Source of the DNA: CAWBLP01 sp963721065
GTDB taxonomy: Bacteria > Pseudomonadota > Alphaproteobacteria > Acetobacterales > Acetobacteraceae
Reading direction: 5' to 3'
DNA: 64,000 bases
NCBI GenBank assembly: GCA_963721065.1
Contig: CAVRHO010000001.1
Coordinates: 620,001 to 684,000 of the forward strand
The notes beneath the pieces were generated by a model. The model did no database searches, was not told the origin of the DNA, and was given only the letters and a program-made list of their open reading frames with translations. Shown piece by piece: positions 8,069 to 18,171 of the stretch. The stretch's first letter is position 1, and each line of letters begins with the position of its first letter. Made by a program: the position numbers and the translations under genes.

Positions 8069-10967
8069 TCATTCGAACCGCTCCAGGCTGTAATGCGGAT
8101 TCACTACCTCTCCGTGCAGCAGTGCATCGGCCGTGATGCGGCCGACGATGGGTCCGAGCGTGTAGCCGTTGGCCGTGACGGCGTTGAAGAACCCCGGCCG
8201 TCCGGGCGCTTCGCCCAGGATCGGGGCACGGTCGATCGCCGGATTGATGCCGGTCCAGGTGCGGACGATGTGCAGCGCGTGCAGCGCCGGCAGGACACGG
8301 CCGCAGACCCACAGATTGCCCTCGATGCTGCGGCGCAGGGCGTGCGACCGGCCGCTGGCGGGATCGAACCCGCCGAACCAGCCGCCGCCCACCAGGAAGC
8401 TGCCGTTGGCCTGCTGCTTCAGCGACAGGTGCCGGTTGGCGAGTGCGACCAGGTGGCGGGTGAGGGGAGGGGACGGTTCGGTCACGATCACCTGCTGCAC
8501 CGTGCCGGTCACCGGCAGGTCCAGCCCCACCATGCGGCCGATCATCCCCGCCCAGGGCCCCGCGGCGTTGACGATCCGGCCGGCCCGCACCGCGCCCTTG
8601 CCGGTGTCCACCCGCCATGCGGTGCCGTCGCGGGTGATCGCCTGCACCTCGGCTGCCGCGCAGCAGCCGCGCGCCGGCGTGGCGGGCCAGGGCCAGCACG
8701 GCCAGCGTGCCGCGCAGCGGGTCGCCATAGCCTTCGGCGGGAACGAAATCCGCGCCCAGCAGGCGGCCGTCCAGCGCCGGCGCCAGGTCGCGCAGCGCGG
8801 CGGCATCCAGCACGTGGCTTTCGATGCCCCAGCGGCGCTCCATGGCGGATTTGCGGCGCAGCCAGGCCAGGCCGGCCGCGTCCTCGGCCAGCATCAGGCC
8901 GCCTTCGGTGCGGATCCCCAGGTCTTCCCCGGCGGCGGCGGCGATCTCCCGCCACAGGGCGATGCTGCGCGGGGCCAGAGGCAGGGTGCGGGCAGCCGGA
9001 CCGCCATCCTCCGGCACGTCGTCGGCAAAGTCGTAGGACAGCAATTGCACGTGCAGGCTGCCCGCATTGGCGGTGGAGGCGGCCATGCCGGCCTCGTCGC
9101 GCTCGATCACCAGCACGTCCGCGCCGTCGCGCGCCAGGTAATACGCGCTGCACAGGCCGGCCAGGCCGCCGCCGATCACCGCCACATCGGCCTGGCGCTG
9201 TTCCGTCGGCAAGGGGGGAACGGCGTGCCGCCGCACCGGGGGCAGCGGAGCGGACAGCAGCGGGGCCTCGAACTCCGGGGCCTCCCGCATCAGCGGGGCG
9301 GCGGGGACGGGGCGCAGCGGGGCGCGCGGGGCGGCGAAGGCGAAATCGTCCGGCAGGTCGGGGCAGAGCCGCGCGACGGTGGCGGCGCAGAACCGCCCCT
9401 GGCAGCGGCCCATGCCCGCGCGCGTCGCCTTTTTCAGCGCCGGCAGCGAGCGCAACCCCTGTGCCAGTTCCGCGCGCAGCCGGCCGGCGGTGACCTCCTC
9501 GCAGCGGCAGACGATGGTGGCGTCGGTCAGCGGCGCAGGCGGTGCGGCGGGCCGGAACAGCCGCCACAGCGCGTCCTGGAACGCCAGGGCGTTTCGCAGC
9601 GCTGTGCGCGTGGCGGGGTCCTCGGGCGCGCGCAGGCCCAGGTCCCGGGCCGCGGCCAGCCCGGCCAGCCGCCCGCGCGCCTGCGCCACACGGGCGCCGC
9701 CCAGCGTGGCACCGTCCCCTGCGGCGAACACACCTGCCAGCGCGGTGCGGCCATCGGCGTCGGTTTCGGTCGCCAGGTAGCCGCGGCCGGTCTCGACGTA
9801 GCGGTGCGGAATGCTCAGGGCGCGCGCCAGCCCCGTCTCCGGCTGGAAGCCTTCGTTCAACGCGACCAGATCGACGGGAATGCGCCCGCCTCCCAGTTCC
9901 GCGGCCTGCACGCGTTGCTCGCCGTGCAGGGCGATGATACGCGCGCCCCAGTGCACCGGCACGCCGGCATGTTTTAACCGCATCAGCATTGTCAGGCCGG
10001 ACGCGGCCAGGTCCGGCGCGTGGCGCGCCATCTGCCAGGCGGCGCCCCATGCCGCGGCACGCGGGCGGGGAGCGGCCTCCACCACGGCGACCGGGCGCAC
10101 ACCGGCGTCCAGCAGCTCACAGGCGAGCTGCAGGTTCAGCGGCCCGTTGCCGGCGATCAGCACGCGCGGTCCCGGCAGCACGCGGTGGGACCGCACCAGC
10201 GTCTGCAGTGCACCGGTGGTCATCACCCCAGGCAGGGTCCAGCCCGGGACCGGCACCGGCGCTTCGTGCGCGCCGGGCGCCAGGATCAGGCGACGGGGAC
10301 GGATCGTGGTCGCGCGGCCGCGCAGCAGCACCGCAATCTCGTCAGGCGCGAAGGGCCCCCAGGCGATGGCGCCGGTCTCGATTTGCACGCCGGCCTGGAC
10401 CGCTCTGCGGCGGAGAGCGTGCCCGAGACGGAACTGGGTGTCGGGTGCGGCATCGGTGTGGCTGTCGGCCAGCGGCTTGGCATACTGCCCGCCGGGCGTC
10501 GCGCGTTCGTCCAGCAACACGACGGATGCGCCGGCGTCCGCGGCGGCAGCGGCGGCGGACAGTCCGGCCGGGCCGGCGCCGATGACCAGCACATCGCAGG
10601 CTTGTTCCGCGGTTGCGTCAGGTCGCTGGTGCGGGGCGTCATCCGGCGTCGGCGGCGGGGCGCCGTCCCCCAGCCGGGCCGGGTGCAGTGGCATGGCGCC
10701 GCTGACCTGCATGGCCTCGACTGCCCCGGTCATGCAGGCGCGCTGGCCGATGCGGCCATTCACCGTCACAAGGCAGTCGAAGCAGGCGCCCATGCCGCAA
10801 TGCAGGCCTCGGGCGGCGCCGGACGCGGTGCGCCGGAACGCGACGATGCCGGCGGCCGACAGTGCGGCGGCGATCGTCTCGCCCTCCAGCGCGGCGATTT
10901 CCTGGCCGTCGAAACGGAAGCGGATCGGGCGGCCGACCGGGCGGATGGTCCTGTGCGACAGCCGCAT
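8069..10967 (-). CDS. Three-module oxidoreductase: 2Fe-2S + FAD/BFD dehydrogenase + DAO domain (frameshift near 8657)
   Basis: A single gene of about 966 residues joining parts that are usually separate subunits of HcnABC, octopine/nopaline oxidase or sarcosine oxidase-type enzymes. Residues 1-100 hold a ferredoxin-like [2Fe-2S] domain (GLHCGMGACFDCLV). Residues about 120-440 are an FAD/NAD(P) disulfide-oxidoreductase fold (VLVIGAGPAGLSAAAAAADAG). At about 470-530 is a BFD-like [2Fe-2S] domain (CRCEEV and CQGRFC). The C-terminal 370 residues are a D-amino-acid oxidase/glycine-oxidase domain (VAVIGGGLAGLCSAYYLARDG). The frame breaks near 8657: upstream ends ARLLRG and the continuation is AEVQAITRDGTAWRV, ending at the stop at 8069. 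The substrate is probably an imino or amino acid (inference). The amidohydrolase gene lies 21 bp upstream on the same strand, so the two are probably one operon. Confidence 0.87.
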
Positions 10968-10988
10968 GTCTCGCGACGCCCGGTCCCG

Positions 10989-11948
10989 CTACAGCTTCAG
11001 CAGCCGCTTCGCGGTACCGCCGGCGAGCTTGGCGCGGTCCTCGGCGCACAGCGGCACCTGGTGCAGCCATTCGGTTGCCGGATTGTTCGGAGCGAACGGG
11101 TAATCGACCGAGAACATGATGTGGTCCAGCCCGAGTTCCTGCATCACGCACAACAGCGCCGGATCGGACCAGAAACCGCTGGTGGTGACGTAGAAATGCT
11201 GGCTGAACACCTCGCGGAAGCTGCGGCTGGCCTTCCAGTCGCGTTCCAGCGTCATGTTGATGCGCCACTGGTAGAAGGGCAGGCCCTCGCCCAGGTGGCC
11301 GAAGATCACCTTCAGGTTCGGGTATTTGTCGAACACGCCGCTGAGCACCATGCGCAGGCCCTGCGTCGCGGTCTCCACCGTGAAGCCCCACGCGGCGCGC
11401 AGGATCACCGGCAACTGATCGGCGTATTCCTTGTAGTAGGCGTCGATCACTGCCTGGCTGGGGATCGCCGGGTGGAAGTAGATCGGCACGTCCAGCGCCT
11501 CGGCGCGGGCGAAGATCGGCCAGAACTGCTTTTCGTCGTGGAAATGGCCGTTGGTCAGGCCGTGGATCATCGCGCCCTTGAAGCCGAGCTGGGTGACCGC
11601 GCGCTCCAGCTCGTCGGCGGCGGCGCCGGGGTTGGGTGTGGGCAGTGTGGCGAAACCGGCGAACCGGTCCGGATGCGCGCGCACTGCCGCGGCCAGATGA
11701 TCATTGGCGGCGCGTGCCAGGCGCACCGCCTGCTCGGCGTCGGTCAGTTTCTGCACCGATGGGGCGGAGTGGGAGAGCACCTGGATGTCGATGCCGGCCT
11801 CATCCATTTCCTTGATGCGCAGTGCGCCCAGATCGTTCAGCCGCTGGGCGATGGCGGGTGAGCGATTGGCGTCTAGCGGCGGGTAGGTGGCGCCCAGTTC
11901 GGGAAACTGGAAATGCTCCTCGAGCGCGACGACGAGCGGCTTCGGCAT
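10989..11948 (-). CDS. Amidohydrolase 2 family protein (resorcylate decarboxylase/LigW-like)
   Basis: 319 residues of the metal-dependent TIM-barrel amidohydrolase-2 family. LVVALEEHF gives the E-x-H metal pair at the N-terminus; IYFHPAIP supplies the strand-5 histidine, VIFGHLGEGLPF the following one, and FSVDYPF the strand-8 aspartate. The pattern (EEHF, IDIQVLSHSAPSVQ, SVDYPF) resembles gamma-resorcylate and 5-carboxyvanillate decarboxylases rather than classic hydrolases. It probably decarboxylates an aromatic acid, though the substrate is unknown. The start at 11948 (MPKPLVV) is chosen because a good RBS (agggaggat) precedes it; a longer frame from 12041 reads as non-coding. It stops 21 bp before the downstream oxidoreductase, suggesting cotranscription. 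Confidence 0.85.
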   Translation of the reverse strand: MPKPLVVALEEHFQFPELGATYPPLDANRSPAIAQRLNDLGALRIKEMDEAGIDIQVLSHSAPSVQKLTDAEQAVRLARAANDHLAAAVRAHPDRFAGFATLPTPNPGAAADELERAVTQLGFKGAMIHGLTNGHFHDEKQFWPIFARAEALDVPIYFHPAIPSQAVIDAYYKEYADQLPVILRAAWGFTVETATQGLRMVLSGVFDKYPNLKVIFGHLGEGLPFYQWRINMTLERDWKASRSFREVFSQHFYVTTSGFWSDPALLCVMQELGLDHIMFSVDYPFAPNNPATEWLHQVPLCAEDRAKLAGGTAKRLLKL

Positions 11949-12099
11949 GCTGGAATCCTCCCTGCCTGGTGCGGCGGGCGCAGCGTTGTAGTGCTCTGCC
12001 TGGGCGTCAAGGGCGGTGCGGGTTTCGTCCGCTGGCGACACGCGGCCCGGGGAGACGACAGCGGCGCTGGGACGAGCCAGTGGCAGGCTTATGCCGCGA

Positions 12100-12306
12100 T
12101 CAACGCGCCTCCCGCCGTTGCGCGGCCCTGGCGAGGCGGTTCAACAGATTGCAGGCGGAGCGATCGCCATTGCCGCAGTCCTCACTGAGGCGTTCCAGAA
12201 AGCTTGGGCGCCCCGCATGGGGATGCGAGTGCGGTACGAAGGTCGTGCGGTGCGATGCGCAACCGGAGAGCAGGAGAGCTACGCTGATCATCACGACGCC
12301 GTACAT
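12100..12306 (-). CDS. Small lipoprotein, 68 aa
   Basis: MYGVVMISVALLLSGCASH is a short signal peptide with a clear lipobox (LLSGC). The mature part holds LSEDCGNGDRSACNLLNRL, where the C-x6-C spacing (CGNGDRSAC) recalls a single Sel1/TPR-like turn. No family is recognised. It would be lipidated and held in the outer or inner membrane. It stands alone, with nothing obvious on either side. Confidence 0.55.
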   Translation of the reverse strand: MYGVVMISVALLLSGCASHRTTFVPHSHPHAGRPSFLERLSEDCGNGDRSACNLLNRLARAAQRREAR

Positions 12307-12820
12307 TGTCGCACATGATAGACCATGCCACCGCCGACTTCGAGACCGCCGTAGAGGCGATACCCGTGCAGCCGCCGTTGTGCCGGGCAATGCGGACGTT
12401 CGTAGGCGCCACGACGCGGAGAGTGCGACGCGCGGTCTGCCGATAGAGTCCTTAACGCGGGAAAAACACGGAAAACACGAAAACCCTCGGAGCGGCATGG
12501 AGACGTTCAGGTCACAGGCTGTCGCAAGCGATCGCCTGACGGTCGGGCCGGGGCACCAGGAAGCAGGGCGGGCGGGCGGCCTGGGTGTGATCGTCCGACA
12601 ATGTACGTGCCGCAGGCCCCGACGTCCCGCCGTCTTGTCGTCGGGCGCCGTCGCAGCCGCGCGCGGGGACGAACGCGATCTGGCCGATCGCGCCGCCCAC
12701 CACCGGCGAGCAATCGCCAGTCACAACGCAGCACGGCCGCGAATAAATCCGCCCGCGGGTGTTCGTGGCATGTCGCCAGACCCCCGCACCGAGGCGTGCT
12801 GTCACCCACCGGCGTTGCGG
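12307..12820. other. Gap without a recognisable gene
   Basis: 514 bp. Open frames on both strands are arginine-rich, low-quality shadows. A short A-rich stretch (gggaaaaacacggaaaacacgaaaa) at about 12459-12484 is the only compositional anomaly. I see no RNA gene. Confidence 0.5.
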
Positions 12821-13438
12821 TCACCCGGCAATCCGGCCCAGCGTCGCCAGGAACCGTTCGGCCGCTTCCTCCGGCGTCCACGGCTCCCACGGTGCCGTGC
12901 CGAACCAGGCCGCCAGCGGATCGGTATCGACCGGCGCCTCGACGATGCGCAGCGTCTGGCGCACCTCCTGGCGGGTCCAGCCCACCACGTGTACCGCCTC
13001 GGATGCCGCGGCGACCCGGTCCGCCTTCTTGTGCGCGCGTTTATCCGCGACCTGCCAGGCGGGCAGGGCGTAACGGCGGGCGATTGCCGCCTGCAGCCGG
13101 GCAGCCAGCGCCGCGTAGTCCGGACCCAGGAACGGTTTCAGTGGCGAAATCGGGTCGAACCCCAGCAGCCCCTCATCCGCGTCGTGCAACAGCTCGCGCC
13201 GGGCGGTGGCATTGGACAGGCCGGTGGGGCTGCGGGCGCGACGCAGCGCCAGAACCGTCAGGCTGTGCTGCGCGACGGACAGCGGGCGCGGCCAGGCGGA
13301 ATGGCCGCCCCAGCGATAGGTGCGTGCCAGACCCAGCGCCAGGTCCTGATCGGCCCAGTCGAACGGGGTGGGGTCCAGCAGGTTCAGCCGGCGGCCGGAG
13401 GGCAGGCGAACCCAGGCGCGGGGCGGGGCGGCGGGCAT
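12821..13438 (-). CDS. HD-domain phosphohydrolase (YfbR-like)
   Basis: 205 residues with the HD-superfamily signature: SVAQHSL gives the first histidine, ELLHDADEG the HD pair, and the later helix VAAASEAVHVVGW supplies the final acidic position region. The N-terminus starts by naming its context (RLNLLDPTPFDWADQDLALGLARTYRWGGH), as in YfbR/HDDC2-type 5'-nucleotidase homologues. It is probably a metal-dependent cytoplasmic phosphohydrolase acting on a nucleotide or related phosphate. It precedes nothing on the same strand closely; dnaN lies 80 bp upstream in the same orientation, so read-through from dnaN is possible. Confidence 0.8.
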   Translation of the reverse strand: MPAAPPRAWVRLPSGRRLNLLDPTPFDWADQDLALGLARTYRWGGHSAWPRPLSVAQHSLTVLALRRARSPTGLSNATARRELLHDADEGLLGFDPISPLKPFLGPDYAALAARLQAAIARRYALPAWQVADKRAHKKADRVAAASEAVHVVGWTRQEVRQTLRIVEAPVDTDPLAAWFGTAPWEPWTPEEAAERFLATLGRIAG

Positions 13439-13518
13439 CGTGAGGCGGGATGGTGCGATGAGCGAGGCCTGCTGTCACGCCCGGTGGGCGCAACCAGCGG
13501 CGCGAACGCCGAGCGGTG

Positions 13519-14643
13519 TCACACGCGCATCGGCATCAGCACGTACAGCGCGCTGGCATCGCCCGCGTCGCAGACGATCGTCGGCGCGGAACCGTCCGAG
13601 AAGCGGAACTCCACCTCGCCGCTGATCTGGTCGGTGATGTCGTTCAGGTAGCGGGCCTGGAAGCCGATCTCCAGCGGGCCGAACTCGTATTTCACGTGGT
13701 CGGCGTCCAGTTCCTCGGTGGCGTTGCCCAGTTCCGGGCTGTTGGCGGACAGCACCAGCAGGTCGCGGGCCAGCGACAGCTTCACCGGGCGCGACCGCTC
13801 CGACGAGATCGCCGCCACGCGGCCCACCGCGTCGGCGAAGTCCTTCTTGTCCACCTTCAGCACCTTGTCGTTCCCGCGCGGGATCACCCGGTCGTATTCC
13901 GGGAAGGTGCCGTCGATCAGCTTGCTGGTCAGCAGGATGTTGTCCACCCGGAACTGGATGCGGGTGTCCGACAGGCCGATCTCGACATTGCCGGTGGCTT
14001 CGTCGAGCAGCTTGCGCAGCTCGTTGACCGTCTTGCGCGGGATGATGACGCCGGGCATCGAGGCGGCGCCCTCCGGCAGCGGTTCCTCCACCCGGGCCAG
14101 GCGGTGGCCATCGGTGGCAACGGCGCGCAGCACCGTGGTGCCGTCGCTTTCGATGACGTGCAGGTAGATGCCGTTCAGGTAATAGCGGGTTTCCTCGGTG
14201 CTGATGGCGAAACGGGTGCGGTCGATCATCGCGCGCAACTGCTGGCCCGTCAGGCTGAACTTGTGCGGCAGCGCGCCGGCGGTCATCGAGGGGAAGTCCT
14301 CGGTCGGCAGCACCACCAGGCTGGTGGAATAGCGCCCGGCCCGCAGCGCCAACTGGGCGTCGCCGCCGGGATGGTCCAGCTCGACCTCGGCGCCGTCGGG
14401 CAGCTTGCGCACGATCTCATACAGCGTGGCGGCCGGCGCGGTGCAGGAGCCGTTGCGCGTGGTGCCGGCCGGCACGTCCTCGACCACCGCGATTTCCATA
14501 TCCGTGGCGGTGAGGGTCATATGGCCTTCTCGCACGGCGATCATGACGTTCGCCAGGATCGGGATGGTGTTGCGGCGTTCCACCACGCTTTGCACATGGG
14601 CCAGCGCTTTCAGCAGAGTGGCGCGGTCGGCCTTCAGCTTCAT
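13519..14643 (-). CDS. dnaN: DNA polymerase III beta sliding clamp
   Basis: 374 residues, full length for DnaN. It starts MKLKADRATLLKALAHVQSVVERRNTIPILANV and ends YVLMPMRV, the conserved clamp C-terminus (M-P-[MVL]-R-[LV]). The three repeated clamp folds are visible as DMEIAVVEDVPA, TRFAISTEETRYYLNGIYLHV and PEYDRVIPRGNDKVLKVDK. DnaN forms the ring-shaped dimer that tethers the replicase and other repair factors to DNA. Neither dnaA nor recF lies beside it in this window, so the dnaA-dnaN-recF arrangement is not seen here. Confidence 0.97.
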   Translation of the reverse strand: MKLKADRATLLKALAHVQSVVERRNTIPILANVMIAVREGHMTLTATDMEIAVVEDVPAGTTRNGSCTAPAATLYEIVRKLPDGAEVELDHPGGDAQLALRAGRYSTSLVVLPTEDFPSMTAGALPHKFSLTGQQLRAMIDRTRFAISTEETRYYLNGIYLHVIESDGTTVLRAVATDGHRLARVEEPLPEGAASMPGVIIPRKTVNELRKLLDEATGNVEIGLSDTRIQFRVDNILLTSKLIDGTFPEYDRVIPRGNDKVLKVDKKDFADAVGRVAAISSERSRPVKLSLARDLLVLSANSPELGNATEELDADHVKYEFGPLEIGFQARYLNDITDQISGEVEFRFSDGSAPTIVCDAGDASALYVLMPMRV

Positions 14644-14825
14644 TGCTCAAATCCTACCAGGGTCCGGCCGCGCTTCGGGGGCCGCCCACGGCGGGGGAAG
14701 CGCGAGATTCGCATGAGTTTAGCAATGGCGCCCGCATACCGCCAAGGACTCTGCGTGCGGCGCAGCCGGGGGCGGGGTTTGGCGCGGACGGAACAGTTTG
14801 TTCACACATTCAGCGCAAAAGAGGA

Positions 14826-14855
14826 AGGCCGGCCGGGAATGGCCCCGACCGGCCT
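14826..14855. other. GC-rich hairpin upstream of a short ORF
   Basis: Inverted arms AGGCCGG (14826-14832) and CCGGCCT (14849-14855) flank a GC-rich loop that can pair further. It lies just 5' of the ribosome-binding site of the 26-codon ORF at 14872 and could shape the leader of that transcript. No T-run follows on the plus strand. Confidence 0.5.
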
Positions 14856-14871
14856 CTAAGAGGAGGAAGCA

Positions 14872-14952
14872 GTGGTCAAGCACCGCAGCCTCTTGCCTCG
14901 GATATTGGTTACGTTGACGATCAAAGTCAAGGTGATCATACGCCGGAGGTAG
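14872..14952 (+). CDS. Candidate 26-aa basic peptide
   Basis: A GTG start at 14872 is preceded by a very strong ribosome site (aagaggaggaag, 14858-14869). The frame ends at the TAG at 14950-14952. The product is short, basic and hydrophobic: MVKHRSLLPRILVTLTIKV, then KVIIRRR. The stop codon runs straight into a long hairpin (14951-14991). No plus-strand gene follows, because both neighbours (dnaN and the aminotransferase) are on the minus strand, so it would be a stand-alone transcript. The strong RBS, basic C-terminus and flanking hairpins make it more than chance. It could be a small regulatory or toxin-like peptide; no family is recognised. Confidence 0.4.
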   Translation: MVKHRSLLPRILVTLTIKVKVIIRRR

Positions 14953-14991
14953 GAGACGGGCCAGCTCTCTTTCTGGGGCTGGCCTACTCCT
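14951..14991 (+). terminator. Extended hairpin after the short ORF
   Basis: Arms AGGAG...GGCCAGC (14951-14965) and GCTGGCC...CTCCT (14978-14991) pair around a 12-nt loop. No U-run follows, so it may be a factor-dependent end or an RNA-stabilising structure for either strand. Confidence 0.45.
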
Positions 14992-15055
14992 CGAGAAAGA
15001 CAGGCCCTGGTTCGTCGGTATTCGTTTCGACGGGCTCGGTACCCGGTCCTGGCTT

Positions 15056-16198
15056 TCAGCCCACTGCTTTCAGCACCGCATCGCAGACCTGTGCCTGCGC
15101 TTCCGGTGTCAGGTCGGGATGGATCGGCAGCGCGAGGATGCGCTCCGCCAGCTTCTCCGAGACCGGCAGCGCCGCGCCGTCGTGGTGGTCGCGATACGCC
15201 GGCTGGTGGTGCAGGGGACGCGGGTAGTAGATCGCACTGGGCACGCCGTCGGCCCGCAGCGCCTGCTGCACGCGGTCGCGTTCCGCGGCGTCGGACAGCA
15301 GGATGGAATAGATCGCCCAGGCGCTGGTGCTGTCGGGCACGCGTGCCGGGATCTGCACGGCGTTGCCGAGGCGGGAGTCGTAATACCGGGCGACACGCTC
15401 CCGCGCCTGCAACTCCTCGGCGAACACGGTCAGCTTGGCCAGCAGCACGGCGGCCTGCATGGAATCCAGCCGGCCGTTCATGCCGGTGCGCAGCACTTCG
15501 TAGCGCGTGGTGCCCTCGCCGTGGGTGCGCAGGCTGCGGTACAGCGCGGCCCGGTCGGCACTCTCGGTGAACAGCGCGCCGCCGTCGCCGTAGGCGCCCA
15601 GCGGCTTGGACGGGAAGAAGCTGGTGGCGGTCGCATCCGCCGCGGCGCCCAGAGGCTGGCCGTGCAGCGTGGCGCCGAAGCTCTGCGCCAGGTCGTCCAG
15701 GGTGAACAGCTCCGCCTCGGCGGCGATGGCCCGCAGCGCCGGCCAGTCCGCCGGCTGGCCGAACAGATCGACGCCGATCAGCGCCCGCGGGCGCAGCCGG
15801 CCCGCCTGCTGGACCGCCGCCAGGCGCTGGCGCAGATGCGCCGGGTCGATCTGGAACGTACGAGGATCGACATCCACAAAGACCGGCGTCGCGCCGAGCA
15901 GCAGTGGCACTTCGGCGGTGGCGGTGTAGGTGAAGGCGGGCAGAAACACCGCATCACCGCGGCCGATACCCTCGGCCATCAGGGCGATCTGGATGGCGTC
16001 GGTGCCGGAGCTGACAGCGACGCAATGGGTTGCGCCGCACATCCTCGCCAACGTCTCCTCCAGCTCGGCCACCTCCGGCCCGAGAATGAACTGGCAGTGC
16101 GCGAGTACGGCATCCAGCCGGCGGCGCAGTTCGCCGGCAATGCGGGCCTGCTGGGTCTTCAGGTCCAGGAACGGCACGACGGTACGCGGGGAATCCAT
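15056..16198 (-). CDS. DegT/DnrJ/EryC1/StrS family nucleotide-sugar aminotransferase
   Basis: 380 residues of the PLP-dependent sugar aminotransferase family. It begins VPFLDLKTQQARI, has AVSSGTDAIQIALMA (PLP-phosphate region), PAFTYTATAEV, and TSFFPSKPLGAYGDGGAL, in which the lysine after SFFPS is the PLP Schiff-base residue. DDLAQSFGA carries the PLP-ring aspartate. These enzymes transaminate keto-sugar nucleotides during polysaccharide or glycan synthesis. The upstream gene ends 22 bp before this start and encodes a 4,6-dehydratase-type protein, which would supply the keto-sugar substrate, so they form a functional pair. I use the ATG at 16198 because the longer frame overlaps the upstream gene. 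Confidence 0.92.
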   Translation of the reverse strand: MDSPRTVVPFLDLKTQQARIAGELRRRLDAVLAHCQFILGPEVAELEETLARMCGATHCVAVSSGTDAIQIALMAEGIGRGDAVFLPAFTYTATAEVPLLLGATPVFVDVDPRTFQIDPAHLRQRLAAVQQAGRLRPRALIGVDLFGQPADWPALRAIAAEAELFTLDDLAQSFGATLHGQPLGAAADATATSFFPSKPLGAYGDGGALFTESADRAALYRSLRTHGEGTTRYEVLRTGMNGRLDSMQAAVLLAKLTVFAEELQARERVARYYDSRLGNAVQIPARVPDSTSAWAIYSILLSDAAERDRVQQALRADGVPSAIYYPRPLHHQPAYRDHHDGAALPVSEKLAERILALPIHPDLTPEAQAQVCDAVLKAVG

Positions 16199-16220
16199 CC
16201 TGAACTCGCTTTCAGAAAAC

Positions 16221-18171
16221 TCAGGCGCGGGCGGAATCCCGGCCCAGGGCATGCAACGCGGCCGCCGGATCGCGAGGTTCACCGGTGCCGGGTTCGAACT
16301 CGGGAACCAGGCGGCCGAGCAGGGTTAGCGCCAATCGCGCCTGGCCGCCACGGCAGGCCGCGGCAATTTCGTCGATGGCCCGGCCCACCAGGGCCGGGTC
16401 GGCGGTGCGCGGCGTGGCCATCAGCAGCCCGGGATGTCCGGTCGGCTCCGGTGGCTCCTTGCCGTGGAACAGCTCCTCGAACAGCTTTTCCCCGGGTCGC
16501 AGGCCGGTGAAGCGGATCTCCACGTCGGTTTCCGGTTGAAGCCCGGAGAGCCGGACGATCTGCCGGGCCAGATCGACGATTTTCACCGGCTCGCCCATGT
16601 CGAGAACGAAGATGCCGCCTTTAACCCCCGAAGGCAGGGCGGCGCCGCCGGTGCGCAGTACGCTCGCCTGCAGGACCAGGCCCACCGCTTCCCGCACCGT
16701 CATGAAATAGCGTTGCATGTCCGGATGGGTGACGGTCAGCGGACCGCCGCGTGCAAGCTGGCGCTGGAACAATGGCACCACGGACCCCGTGCTGCCCAGC
16801 ACGTTGCCGAACCGCACGGTGATGCAGGCCATGCCCTGATCGGAGTCGCGGCCGACGAAATCCAGCGACTGGCAATACATTTCCGCCAGACGCTTGGATG
16901 CGCCCATCACGCTGGTCGGGTTCACCGCCTTGTCGGTGGAGATCAGCACCATCGCCTGCGTGCCGACCGCGCGGGCCGCGTCGGCGACGTGCCGGGTGCC
17001 GGCAACATTGGTCAGCAGGCCCTCCAGCGGATTATCCTCCACCATCGGCACGTGCTTCAGCGCCGCGGCGTGGAACACCAGCTCCGGGCGGCAGGATTCG
17101 AACACGGCCCGGATGCGCGCCGCGTCGCGTATGTCGGCCAGCAATGTCTGGCGCGGCACCGCCGGATGGTTCTCCGCCAGCTCCAGGTCGATCTGCCACA
17201 GGGCGTACTCGCCGTTGTCCAGCAGGATCAGCGTCTCCGGGCCAAAGGCGGCGACCTGGCGGGCCAGCTCGCTGCCGATCGTGCCGCCGGCGCCGGTGAC
17301 GATCACACGGCGGCCCTGGATCAGCCGCGCCATGCCGTCACGGTCCAGCGGCACTTGCGGGCGGTTCAACAGGTCCTCGATGGCGACCGGCTTCAGCTCC
17401 ATCGGCTTTGCGGCATCCGCCGGGCCCAACGTGGTGGGGCGTGGCGCGCGGCGTACTGCGATGCTGTAGCGTTCGGCCAGTTCGACGGCACCGGCCAGCG
17501 CCGCACCGGAGACATTCGGCGAGGCGATCACCAGCAGGTCGGGCAGCCGGCACTCGGCGTCCAGTCGGCTCAGCACCGTCGGCAGTTCCCGCAGCGAGCC
17601 CAGGATGGGATGGCCCTGAATGCGCCGGCCGGTCTGGCGGGAGCCGAGGGCGAGCAATCCCTCCACCCGGAACGGCTGGCGCCGGTCATGCGCCAGGGCG
17701 CGGAGAAACAGATCCGCATCCTCACCGGTGCCGATCAGCAGGATGGATGGCGCCTCGACATCCGGTGAACGGCCGTGGGTGCGGGCGATCTGCATCCGGC
17801 GGTACACAACCCGCGGGCTGCCAAGCAGCAGCAGCAGGGCCAGGGCGTGCACCAGCGGGAAGGCCGGGTTCACGATGGCCGGGCCGGCCACGTGTCGCAA
17901 CCCGGCGAACAAGGCTGCTCCGCCCGCGCTGGCGGCGGCAACGGTGATCAGGTCGTCCAGCCCGGCGAACCGCCAGGTACTGCAGCGACAGCCGGACCGG
18001 CACGCCTGCCAGCAAGAGGCAGGCTGCACCGGCGGGCAGCAGCCACAGCGGATGGAGCATGGCGCCGGCCGGATCGGCCAACCAGCTTGCCAGCGGCACC
18101 GCGGCGGCTGCCAGCGCGCCATCGACGGCAACATTAACGGCGATGCGAATCAGCGAGCGGGCCGCGACCAT
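16221..18171 (-). CDS. Membrane-anchored nucleotide-sugar 4,6-dehydratase/epimerase, CapD/WbpM/PglF-like (frameshift near 17977)
   Basis: About 650 residues when restored. The N-terminal part (from ATG 18171) has hydrophobic membrane segments. A CoA-binding-like/ligand domain follows (ILLIGTGEDADLFLRAL), and the C-terminal half is an extended SDR: VTGAGGTIGSELARQV binds NAD, FHAAALKHVPMVEDNP, and STDKAVNPTSVMGASKR carries the atypical catalytic motif of WbpM/PglF. These inverting or retaining C4,6-dehydratases turn UDP-GlcNAc into a 4-keto-6-deoxy sugar. The frame breaks in the fourth membrane segment: SLQYL continues as WRFAGLDDLITVAAA only after removing one base of a CC pair at about 17977. 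The aminotransferase gene follows 22 bp downstream. Confidence 0.88.

Noticed and set aside
8021..9493. Long plus-strand ORFs opposite the oxidoreductase
   Set aside because: Arg/Pro-rich shadow frames of a strongly GC-biased gene.
14800..14825. DnaA box/oriC near dnaN
   Set aside because: Only one weak TTGTTCACA-like match, no cluster and no AT-rich unwinding region.
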